Shown piece by piece: positions 1-7,984 of a stretch of DNA of 10,552 bases. The DNA is from Gonium pectorale. Lineage: Eukaryota > Chlorophyta > Chlorophyceae > Chlamydomonadales > Volvocaceae. Below the pieces are notes generated by a model. The model was not told the origin of the DNA. It saw only the letters and a list, made by a program, of their open reading frames with translations, and did no database searches. Both the position numbers and the translations under genes were made by a program. Positions within the stretch are counted from its first letter, which is position 1. Each line of letters starts with the position of its first letter. The DNA lies in NCBI GenBank assembly GCA_001584585.1, contig LSYV01000002.1, positions 3,527,852 to 3,538,403 of the forward strand. Reading direction: 5' to 3'.

Positions 1-2247
1 GTCCCGCACACCTCGTAGCTGCTGAGGTGCGCGTGGAAGTCCATGGCCATCATGGACCAGGCGTGCAGCTCCACGGTGTAGGGCTGCTGCAGGTAGTCCA
101 CCGGCTTGACCAGCATCAGGCTCTCGCTCGTGCCGCCCATGTGCGCCCGCTGACCCGCGTTCTCCCGCCGCGGCCGGTTGCGGGCGTACTCGGTCTGCGA
201 GGGCGGCGCGGCGGTCGCCGTGGCCGGCGGCGGCGGCGCCGTCGTTTCGGCTGCGACGGGGGAGGTCGCGGCGGCGGCGGTGGAGCCGCCGCCGCCGTCG
301 GCGGCTTTAGACGGCGGCGCCGATGGCGCAGCGGTCACCTGCCCGGGCGGCGCCGCGTCGCTCTTCCCCAGCGCCGTCGCAGCCGCCTGCGCCGCGGCAG
401 CGGCCATCAGCTGCGCGGTCGAGAGCCCCGGCACGGCGATGCCCGCCGCCGCCGTCGCCGCGGCCACGGCAGCAGCCATAGCCATTGCGGCGGCCTGGCT
501 GGCGGAGCCCGCCGCCGCTGCCGCCTCCGGCAGGGCGCCAAGTTCGGAGTCGTCGTCACCATCCTCTTCACTGTTAGCGGCGCCGCCACCGCTGGTATTC
601 CTCTGCCGCTTCCGACCTCCGCCAGCGCCACGTCCACGCCCGCGCCCCCGCTGCTGCGCGTCAGGAGGCGGGGAGGGAGTGGAGCGGGCACGAGCCCGGG
701 TCAAGTCAGCGCCGGATTCGGTTCGTTGCCGCAGGTATGAGAATGGGACGGTTGTAACGACAGCACGTGCTCAGCGCACACTGTGGCAGACGTAGCCGCA
801 GCCCCAGGGGGGGGGGGCGGCCGCGCCCATCAGCTAGCCACTCCTCTCCACCAACTAGCTTGACGCCGCAGCCAGGATCCAACCGCCAGTGCCCCGCCGG
901 CTCACCTCCTCGCCCGCTGCCCCCGCGGACGAGCTCCGCCGCCGCGGCAGCACCGGCGCCTGGTCGTCCGGCAGCCGGCCCCCGTACATGACCGGCAGGA
1001 GATCCAGGTTAAGGCCCGAGAGCGCCTGCTTGAGCTCCTCGGGCCCCAGGCCTGCAGGCACGTGGGGCGGTGGCGCAACATGGGATGGGGCCCGCGCAGC
1101 ATTGGGGCGGCCTCACGCCGCCTCCCTCTCATTCCGAGCCCGACACCCCGCGAGACACACGCTCCCTTGACGTATCCCCGCCCCCCCCCCCTTGCATTTG
1201 TGTGGCTCGCAATCCTATCCAGGCCCGACCGCGCGCGACCCGCCAACGTCCCCGACCCACGGGTCAGCAGCTCCGGCCGAAAGCCATACGACCGCGCCGC
1301 CGAGCTGTACGGATCCAGCAGCGCCCCGCTCAGCGTGTAGCCCAGGCCCGTCCGCACCACGCCGGGCGGCAGCGGTTTGCCGTCCAGGCACAGCCGGATG
1401 AAGTGTTTCTGGGCGTGCGAGGAGACCGCCTTGTTGTCTCGGGTGCCAATCATCTCGGCAGCGCGCTTCCAGTCGCGGCCGTGGAGCTCGAGTGCCTTGA
1501 GGAACTGACTTTCTTCCTCGTCGGTCCAGGGCCGCCCCGCGGCCCGCTGCTTTCCCACGTCCTTGCGCCGCCGGCGGCCGCTCTCTGTGCGCCCGCCCTC
1601 CTCGCCGTCGCCGTCGGAGTCGGCGCCGCCGCCTGCGGCACCCTCCGCGTCCGAGACGGCCCCGCTGCCGCTGCCGGGGTCGACCCTGGGCGCGACTGTT
1701 GAATTGGAGTGAGGAGAGGCGATGGCGGAAGTTCAAACCAGGGTGTGCATGGTGGGTGCCCCGGCCCGTCGCACGAGAGCCCTGGTGGGGAGTACAGGTC
1801 AAGCTACAAGAAAAGCCGGAAATGTCATGGTTTCTGTCAGCCACCGGAGCACGGCAGAGAGCACGTCACAACAGTGCTGCTGCGGCTCTCGGGCAAGGAT
1901 GAGAGGGTGGGAACGCACCGCAACCGCCCTGGACCACAGCCCGAAACCCCCGTCCTCTTTGCGCACCCGGTGGCCAGCAAGGCCACCGCCCGGGTGTAAT
2001 TTGTCACTGCATGGCTGGTGCTGCCAGCCCGCACACCCCCGGCTCCCTACGCACCTGGCGGTTTGCCCCGCCCTCGACCCCGGCCTCGCCCCCGGCCGCC
2101 GCGCCCTCGCTTCGCCCTGGGGCCACCGCCATAGTCCGAATCCTCCGAGTCGTCTATGAAGGCCGCGTCTGCGCCATAGTCCTGGTCCGCGCCATAGTAG
2201 TCACCGAGCACCCGCGCGATGGCCTCGTCGTTTGCTGATGTAGCCAT
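1..2247 (-). CDS. MYSM1: MYSM1-like histone H2A deubiquitinase (Myb/SANT + MPN/JAMM), 3' part beyond window
   Basis: Four exons on the minus strand can be joined in phase: 2247-2055, 1695-1261, 1051-906 and 653-1, giving 475 residues before the edge. All introns are GT-AG. Residues 1-64 are acidic, followed by an RG-rich tract. Residues about 118-166 form a Myb/SANT repeat with W121 and W140 and the SHAQKHF signature at 157-163. Residues about 259-440 are a low-complexity Ala/Gly/Pro linker. From about 449 the start of an MPN domain is visible, reading MDFHAHLSSYEVCG; Glu472 sits where MPN+ enzymes have their catalytic Glu. The JxxHxHP metal site lies outside the window. In animals, MYSM1 removes ubiquitin from histone H2A in the nucleus, and the same Myb-then-MPN order supports that family here. 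I see no clear SWIRM domain between them. The start is the first in-frame ATG next to the divergent promoter. The family is fairly certain; the last acceptor (654) is the least certain junction. Confidence 0.8.
1696..2054 (-). other. Intron 1 of the MYSM1-like gene
   Basis: A 359-base intron with donor GTGCGT (reading from 2054) and acceptor AACAG (ending 1696). It splits a codon after its first base, and the phases of both exons agree. No coding potential or repeat was seen inside it. The other two introns are 1260-1052 (209 bases, containing an 11-base G run on the minus strand, C on plus at 1181-1191) and 905-654 (252 bases, containing an 11-base C run, G on plus at 807-817). Confidence 0.65.
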
Positions 2248-2505
2248 ACTTGCTAGCACGAGAGGCAAAGCATCGTAGTCGTCACGCGGCGTCGGGGCTG
2301 CGAGAACCGGCGGGGCTGTCCCAAAGTTGAAACTGAAAGCAAATATTAAAAGTGGCGAGATTTCGGTGACTTCCTGACCTGGCGATCCAGCACGGGGCAC
2401 ACCCGGCTGAGCGCGGTTGGCATGCGACTCGCAACCCGGCGGGACGGGCCCCACTCGCCCCGCTCACCCGTACATAGTTTCGGAGCGTGCGATGCTAAGC
2501 AGGCG
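2248..2505. promoter_or_regulatory. Divergent promoter between the MYSM1-like and DAP3 genes
   Basis: Only 258 bases separate the two proposed start codons, which point away from each other, so both 5' UTRs and core promoters must lie here or overlap the genes. The sequence is less GC-rich than its surroundings and holds an AT island, AAATATTAAAA at 2341-2351. It lies about 95 bases from the minus start and about 155 from the plus start and could serve as a TATA-like element in either direction. Transcription start sites cannot be placed from sequence. Each side has a tiny upstream ORF close to its start codon (see separate entries). Confidence 0.6.
2253..2273 (-). promoter_or_regulatory. Upstream ORF (6 codons plus stop) before the MYSM1-like start
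   Basis: ATG at 2273-2271 followed by five codons and TAG at 2255-2253, encoding MLCLSC. It ends 5 bases before the main ATG at 2247. It counts as a uORF only if the transcript starts upstream of 2273, which is likely given the available space but not shown. Confidence 0.3.
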
Positions 2506-2518
2506 ATGTTACTGCTAG
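2492..2518 (+). promoter_or_regulatory. Upstream ORF overlapping the DAP3 start codon
   Basis: ATG at 2492 opens eight codons (MLSRRCYC) ending in TAG at 2516-2518, so it overlaps the main ATG at 2506 in another frame. A ribosome that uses it would pass the main start. It matters only if the mRNA begins before 2492. A further in-frame ATG at 2422 could extend the DAP3 N-terminus by 28 residues instead. Confidence 0.3.
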
Positions 2519-5500
2519 TTTCCCGAGGTTACGTTCGCGGTTTCCTCCAAATTATGTGGGGGCGAGGGTCGGTCCTCCTGTGCAGCGCAAGGGCTGCGCT
2601 GCAAGGCAGCGCACTAAGTAGCTGCAGAGCGGCATGGGCGTTTCCTAGCTACGCAACAGCTGCCGTAGAGGAGGCCGCGCAACCGAGCACGAGCAGCGGG
2701 TAAGCCCTCCATGGTTGCGCCGGGACCCTGTAGGCAGCGAGCGAGCGTGGGATGCCGATCCTAGCGTCTGCGCTGTGCTTCCTGCAGATCGCCACCGACG
2801 ACCTTTATCCGCACCAAGCAGCTAACGGCGTCGTCCGTTGGGTTGCATTACGCACTCGATGAGCGTCTCCTGCCAGAGGCCAGCCGGGCTTACGGGGGCG
2901 CATTCTACGCCCCCCGCGACCCCGGGCACGAGCGGAAAGGCGGCTGCAAGGCGCTGCAGCGCGAGGCGGAGGCGACCGGCAGCCATGCCATCATGTACCG
3001 CCCCGCCATGCACACCCTGTACCAGGCCGTAGCTGCAGCCGGCGCAGCGGCAAATGCAGGCTCAGGGGAGGCTGCGTCGACGCAGCGGCAGCGGCTGCTG
3101 CTGACTGGCCAGTCGGGGTCTGGAAAGTCCATAGCGCTTGTGGGCCTCGTGGAGTGGGCGCGGCAGCACGGCTGGTGCGTAGCTGCCGACTCGAATGCCG
3201 GGGCAGGGCGGGGCCGTGCGGAGATTTAACGGCGCGTTGGCTGCGCGCATACCGTGGCGGGCCCCCAGCGGACCTACCTCGGCTCGGTCCGGGCTTCACT
3301 TCACCGCGTACCACTGCCACCCCGGCAGGCCGGCCCCTCGCGAGCCTCTAGCCACCGGCTGGCTCTCCACGCCCCGTGCCGCCCCGCTCCCTCCCCTCCT
3401 ACACCCCGGCGAGAGCCCACCCTGCTCCCCGCACTCCCCTCCTCTAGGCTGGTCCTCTACGTGCCCAGCTGTGTGGCGCTCATCCGCGGCGGCTACTTCT
3501 CCCGCAGGCCCGGCCCCGGCGGCGGCGTGGACACCCTCACCTCCGCTCAGCAGCTCCTCAAGGGGCTTGTGGACTCGCACGGTCCCCAGCTGAAGCGCCT
3601 GCCCGTGAAGGCGGGGCTGGGCGAGGAGGAGGAGGAGGCCGCGCGGGCGCGGGCCGAGGACAGGGTCAAGGCGGCGCGGGAGGCGGTTCCGGATGCGGCC
3701 CCGGAGGCGGCTGAGGCGGCGGCGGCGGAGACGTTGTACGACGTGGCAGCGTACGGGCTGTCCCGCGACGACGATGTAAGTAGCTGAGCACCTAGGGAGC
3801 CACCTAAGGGGGCACTTGGGGGCTTGCATTGGCGCTGTGCCCCGGGTGGGGGTTTTTGGGGGGGGCCTTGGAGGAAATGGGAATGCGCAATGGCGATGAT
3901 GGGGGAGGGTGCGACGAGGCCGGGCGCAGGCCCTGGCGATGGAGCGGCAGGACGACGGCGCCTCCACCTTCGGCGACGTTTGGCAGGTGGTGCCGCGATT
4001 GCCGGCCGGCAGGCCGGCCAGTCGGATTGCGCGCCGCCACGTGCATCGCGGGCATCCGCGGTATCCGCGGGTATCCCAGGAAAGCTGGCAGCTGCGGCCG
4101 CGCTGGTGGCGATTGCCGGCGGCTGCCAACCGTCCCATGCACCGCGAAACCGGCGAAACCCTCTCCTGGCGCCACGCAGGCGGCGGCGGCCGTGGAAGCC
4201 GTACGGTCGCTGGTACGACAGCTTATTGCGGCCTCGTCCGACCCAGCCAAGCCGCAGCGTGTGCTGTTCGCGCTGGACGATTACAACTGTCTGTACGGCG
4301 CAACCGACTACGGGGAGCTGGCCAGCACGCCGCAGCTGGCGCGGCGGCGGGTGCTGCACTCGGACGAGCTCATACTGGTGGGTCGCACACCGTGCCGTAC
4401 CACTGCCACATGTGTGTGTGGGGGGGGGGGCACGCGTTTGGTCGGGAAGCTCGAGTCGGGAAGCTCGAGGCGGGCGAGGAGCCCTGACAATGCCAGTACG
4501 GCATATGTGCATCGCGCGTGTTTTGCCTGTGACGGTGGCAGCAGGCCGCCTGCCCTCTCGGGGTGCGTGTCACCGCAGCTCCTTCTCATTGTGGTTTGCT
4601 GTTCGCACCCCCCTCCGGTAGCTCTTGGACGCCCCGGACTGGTTCAACGCACGCGCCGTGCCTTCACGGCACCTGGCCCCGACGCATCCAGCACTCACTG
4701 CTGGGCGTCGTGGTCGCGGCCATAGCTTGCCCCGAACCCCGGCCTAGCCCCACAACCAACTGCCGACCACAGCTCTGAGGATGCCGCCCAACCCCTTCAG
4801 CCAGTCCCTGACGGCCCCGCCCGCGCGCTGCCCCTGCCGTGCAGGCCCGGAGCATGCGGCTGCTGGACGAGCCGAACCTGGGCGGGGCGGTGGTGGCGGC
4901 TGCCACCCTGTCGACCCCACCGCTGCCGGCGCCCAAGGGCCACCAGCCGCGCGGTGTGCCGTACACGGAGCTGCCCCTGGCTAGGTACACCGAGGTGGGT
5001 TGGTCGGGGTCCCACCGCACGGATGCGGGAGGGAGGGGGGTGGCTTGGGGCTGGTGAAGTGAGGGGGGAGGGCTGCTGGGGCAAGACCTTGCTCTGTGAA
5101 CCCACCCCGACTGTCGTTGGATCCACAGTCAGCTGGTGCTTCACCAGGCTTGGCTGCATAAGCTTTGCCAGTGTGGCGAGGGCCAGAGACATTCGGGAGA
5201 CGGAGCATCACACGCTGCGTGGGGCGGGACCGAGGCCGCGCCATGCCAAGTGTGTTACACAGTATTCATGTGGCCCGCAGCCGGAATGGCTGCGCGTCAA
5301 TTAGATTCAATATACGTGTGTTGAAGAAAATGCTGGGCGCACGAGTTTTGTGCGAGTCCCTCACCGCCAACCGCCACCCATAGTCTCTGCGCGCACAGCA
5401 CGCCATGCACCATGCGTCTATATTGAACATCATGCGCTGTCAGATGGTTCTTCTTGGGATGCGCATGCCCGCGTCACGAGCACAAAAACTCCGAAATGAA

Positions 5501-6317
5501 GGGAAATATCGCTGGTCGCTCGCGCAAAAGAACAACAAAGCAATGTTTGCACACGGCGCGGCGGCGGCCGCACGCGGCGCGCCACGCCTCTCACACCAGG
5601 GCTGCACCCGCCGTCCGCGCGGTATCACACGCGCTGTACCCTAATAGCCAACCCATCAGGCAACACCACGCGACGGCCGGGCCCAAGGCAACATGCCTGT
5701 TCCATTGCCGGTGGTAGTAACAAGAGGAATTTGCGCGAGCGACAGCAATAAGCATACAGTCTCACGCCGCCACAGGTGCCCCACTTGTGACGCTTATCGC
5801 GGCGCCATGCATCTCGCGAGCGGGATGCACCGCGCACGTGCCGCGCATGCCCAGGATGCCCAGAAGCTCCCATCAAACACGCACTCGCAGGGGCCGGCTA
5901 TGCGCCGGCCCGCGAGCGCTACCCTATGTACGCGCTACATATATCCTCAAAATCCGGGACCGCCGACCCACACTCACGGTGTCCAACCGCCCCCTGCAAG
6001 GCGACCAATAGAACCCGACAGGGTAGTTAACAGTGGCGGCACTGTGCCCTGTCACACGTCACAATCAGAAACGAGCGTTGTCTCCCCCTATTTGGCCGCG
6101 TGCTTAACTATCCGCGACCTGCTCCCCCCGCCTTCCCAACCCCCACCCCGGCACGTCGCAGGCCGAGACGTGCAACGCCCTGGCGCATTACGCAGCCATG
6201 GGCCACGCCCCCGCTCTGGCCACCAGCAGCCAGGCGCGGCAACTGCACGCGCTGACGCAGGGCAACGCGCGGGAGCTGCGGGAGATGGCTGCCACGCTCG
6301 GACTGCGGCTCAAGTGA
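2506..6317 (+). CDS. DAP3: Mitochondrial small-subunit ribosomal protein mS29 (DAP3), GTP-binding
   Basis: Six exons join in phase: 2506-2699, 2788-3174, 3448-3775, 4180-4377, 4845-4994 and 6162-6317 (TGA), giving 470 residues. Residues 1-64 are Arg/Ser/Ala-rich with few acids and read as a mitochondrial presequence. The P-loop GQSGSGKS is at 172-179. The exon 2/3 junction restores GWLVLYVPS, a DAP3 family hallmark. A Walker-B-like VLFALDDYN lies at 331-339. After it come DELILARSMRLLDEPNLGG, where exon 4 joins exon 5, and a C-terminal LTQGNARELRE. In other eukaryotes mS29 is a GTP-binding protein in the head of the mitoribosome small subunit. Residues about 250-287 are an extra Glu/Ala/Arg-rich stretch inside the nucleotide-binding domain. 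The last intron is far longer than the others. The ATG at 2506 was chosen because it gives a compact presequence; the ATG at 2422 is an alternative. Confidence 0.88.
3776..4179 (+). other. Intron 3 of the DAP3 gene
   Basis: A 404-base phase-0 intron with donor GTAAGT and acceptor CACGCAG. It contains a GC-rich inverted repeat around 4002-4017 (CCGGCC / GGCCGG with a 4-base loop) and short imperfect tandem copies of TATCCGCGG near 4050-4075. It also has an 8-base G run at 3858-3865. A 14-base word, CCGGCAGGCCGGCC, occurs at 4006-4019 and again in intron 2 at 3322-3335. No coding potential was recognised. Confidence 0.7.
4378..4844 (+). other. Intron 4 of the DAP3 gene
   Basis: A 467-base phase-0 intron with donor GTGGGT and acceptor GTGCAG. 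Joining its flanks gives an uninterrupted family-like sequence (DELIL then ARSMRLLDEPN), so no further exon is needed. It holds a GT run leading into 11 G at 4420-4430, a perfect 14-base tandem duplication at 4442-4469, and an acceptor-like CGGTAG at about 4620 followed by a short open stretch. Confidence 0.7.
4442..4469 (+). repeat. Perfect 14-base tandem duplication in DAP3 intron 4
   Basis: TCGGGAAGCTCGAG occurs twice head to tail at 4442-4455 and 4456-4469. Each copy contains XhoI-like palindrome CTCGAG. It lies just after the 11-G run and is probably a local slippage product. Confidence 0.9.
5884..5916 (+). other. Strong stem-loop in DAP3 intron 5
   Basis: GGGCCGGC at 5891-5898 pairs perfectly with GCCGGCCC at 5904-5911 around the loop TATGC. 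A second stem, CTCGC at 5884-5888 with GCGAG at 5912-5916, extends it across a 2-base AG bulge. That gives 13 base pairs, nearly all G-C, in otherwise AT-richer sequence. Its function is unknown. Confidence 0.7.
6017..6053 (+). other. Two-tier stem-loop in DAP3 intron 5
   Basis: The outer stem GACAGGG (6017-6023) pairs with CCCTGTC (6047-6053). The inner stem ACAGTG (6030-6035) pairs with CACTGT (6040-6045) around a GCGG loop. An asymmetric internal loop separates the tiers (6 bases on the left, 1 on the right). ATAGAA, which fits the ANANNA H-box pattern, lies at 6008-6013 and ACA directly follows at 6054-6056, but the hairpin is short for an H/ACA RNA. Confidence 0.65.
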
Positions 6318-7294
6318 GAGCAGCCCGCGAATGGCACCGCCCAGCGCTGTCGGCCCAGGAGCTCCTCCACAGGAGCCGATCATGATATTGTAAGGTCGTT
6401 GCCGTGTCACAGGCGTCTCAACACCACATCTTAAAACCCTCACCGGATCGATCCGCATGCTTCCGAAGAACTCCAGCGTGTTTGATTTGCGCAAAAGCGC
6501 CGCGCGTCCAGCCGACTCACGGCGGCAAGTTGCCTACGATCACTGTGATGTAATGACGTTCGTTAACGATGACCCGACAAGGAGATGCAACACACGACAC
6601 AGACCAGGCACCTGATGACGGGACTTGGGGAACCAGGAAAAACCTGCGTACGCAGCGGTCGCCCCACCCATCACCGCCGTGCCTCTAACCCAACCCAATT
6701 CTGCAAACCTGTCAGAGCCACATTCCTCCCTCCATGCCAACCGCCCTCTCCGCCACGCCCCACGTTCGCACAAGGGACACACGCGCGCTGCTCGCCCACA
6801 GGCATCCCTCCGCGGCGGGCGTTATCACAGTCCCGCTGGTATGAAAGTACGTTCCGAGTACAGGGGTCATAACACACATCTGCGTCGGCCAGAACATAAG
6901 TACAACACCAAAAGCACACGCACAGACGCAGAAGTCCCGGGAAGGCGTCCGAACAAGGGCTGCGTTATATGGTCGTGGGTCGCACATATCACTAGGGCAC
7001 AGCGAGGTGCTCCCTTGCCCCAACGGTGCGCACGAAAGCCGTCCTTGCAGCAGTACAATGCCGTGATTGCAGGCCTGTCGTGGTGCCCCGTGAGTTCAGC
7101 CCTCGGGGGCTTCGCCTGCCTCAGATCGCTCTGCAGCAACAGCAGCATGAATTCCTGACCGCACCATCGTACGTATGCGCCATCCGCCGCTAGGCCAATA
7201 AGCCTCGTCGCAAGCCTACGCTACTAAGTACAAGGAGTCCAATCCTCAGGTAGTACACGTGCGGGCCAGACGGCTGCGGCCCTGCCATGCGCCC
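6318..7294. other. Intergenic region between convergent genes
   Basis: This 977-base stretch lies between the stop of the DAP3 gene (plus) and the stop of the cysteine-motif gene (minus). It should hold both 3' UTRs. Besides the two plus-strand TGTAA signals, it has an 11-base palindrome ATCACTGTGAT at 6539-6549, a 10-base palindrome TCGTTAACGA at 6560-6569, and an imperfect hairpin at about 6840-6870. I saw no TGTAA on the minus strand for the opposing gene. The open frames here lack family motifs and I do not call them genes. Confidence 0.6.
6389..6393 (+). terminator. Probable polyadenylation signal TGTAA of the DAP3 gene
   Basis: TGTAA lies 72 bases after the DAP3 stop codon. This pentamer is the usual polyadenylation signal in Chlamydomonas-type algae. 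A second copy is at 6549-6553 and could be an alternative site. Confidence 0.6.
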
Positions 7295-7984
7295 TTAAGC
7301 GCTGCCGCCCGCCTCGCGGACGCACAGCTTGGCGTGCGCCCGCATGATCCGTTGGATCAAGTGCTCCCGCTCCGCCGGCGGGCGCCTTAGAACTGTACTG
7401 GAGCAGCCGCGACAGAGGGGCACGGCCTCGCCGTGGAGCTCCATCTCGCCTGCTGTTAGCTGGCAGCAGCCCCGGCATTTGCAGAACCAGCCCATGGACA
7501 CCGCGCTGTCCGTGTCGCTGGTGCACGAGTCTGGCGCCACGGCCACAGAGGGCCGCGCTTGTGCGAGGGCGGGCACTGCCGACAGCGAGGCCGCCGCGGG
7601 TGGCGCCAGCGCAGCGGCCGCCCCGAGCGACGGCAGCGATGAGTCAAGACCCCTGGATAGGCTACCCGATTCCTCGGGCAATGCCGAAGTGTGCTGCTGT
7701 GGCAGCGCCTCCGGATGGGAGCGGTTAGGGTGTTGCGGGAGCATGGCTAGCGGAGTCGACGCGCTCGAGAGCGAGGACAAAAGGCCCGAACTTTCGGCTT
7801 GTGCACCTTGAGTAACCTGAATCCAGCCCGGCAGCGCCGCAAGAGCGTGCTGCACCTGCAATGGCCAACGAAAAGCCACGAAAGTGAGAGTCCGTTTTCA
7901 GGTCCTAACCGCGACATTTCAGTATAAGATGTCGTCAAAGATGCAACTGCGCACCTGCGCCGCGACCGCGAGCCAGACTTCCAT
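7295..7984 (-). CDS. Small cysteine-motif protein, function unknown
   Basis: The best model has two exons, 7984-7955 and 7855-7295 (TAA), joined in phase 0 across a 99-base intron with donor GTGCGC and a pyrimidine-rich TTGCAG acceptor. It gives 196 residues. The middle (about 20-125) is Ser/Ala/Pro-rich and likely disordered. Near the C-terminus, residues 135-161 carry C-x-C-x2-C-C-x16-C-x2-C (Cys 135, 137, 140, 141, 158, 161), which could bind zinc. A basic helix-like tail rich in Arg/His/Ile and a last Cys188 follow. I do not recognise the family. Without the intron, an ATG at 7879 gives a 194-residue variant. The frame is open upstream of 7984 to about 8125, so the true N-terminus may lie in an extra exon. 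The gene is convergent with the DAP3 gene and divergent from the folate gene. Confidence 0.55.

Larger units (their letters stand above)
4995..6161 (+). other. Long intron 5 of the DAP3 gene, with unexplained structured content
   Basis: A 1,167-base phase-0 intron with donor GTGGGT and acceptor GTCGCAG. The flanks are well supported, because the exon at 6162-6317 carries the family C-terminus. The first 130 bases are G-rich, with several runs of three or more G at 5028-5081. The last 50 are C-rich, as in the other introns. Between them, about 5130-6100 is clearly more AT-rich and non-repetitive. It contains two strong stem-loops (5884-5916 and 6017-6053) and no long plausible ORF. I recognised no transposon proteins, terminal inverted repeats or target-site duplication. 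Confidence 0.7.

Noticed and set aside
27..740. 237-codon open frame on the plus strand
   Set aside because: It is antisense to the MYSM1-like linker exon. Its Arg/Gly-only composition is the mirror of the Ala/Pro-coding strand.
1726..1740. GTTCAAACC resembling a tRNA T-loop
   Set aside because: The flanks do not form a T-stem and no acceptor or anticodon stem could be built around it.
3175..3229. DAP3 exon 2 read-through past GTGCGT at 3175 or use of the donor at 3179
   Set aside because: Only the donor at 3175 joined to the acceptor at 3447 keeps the phase and restores GWLVLYVPS.
3547..4512. 321-codon open frame on the minus strand
   Set aside because: It lies antisense to DAP3 exons 3 and 4 and intron 3 and has no recognisable domain. 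The plus strand is fully explained by the DAP3 gene.
5130..5304. Alternative DAP3 last exon after CCACAG at 5129
   Set aside because: The frames after this site give no family-like C-terminus, whereas the exon at 6162-6317 gives the conserved LTQGNARELRE end and a better fit.
5343..5491. Inverted repeat GAGTTTTGTGC (5343-5353) and GCACAAAAACTC (5480-5491) as transposon ends
   Set aside because: Eleven matching bases with a one-base gap are near chance level over a kilobase. No target duplication flanks the pair.
6625..7158. 177-codon open frame on the plus strand in the intergenic region
   Set aside because: It begins with TTG rather than ATG, shows no codon preference or motif, and follows the DAP3 polyadenylation signal.
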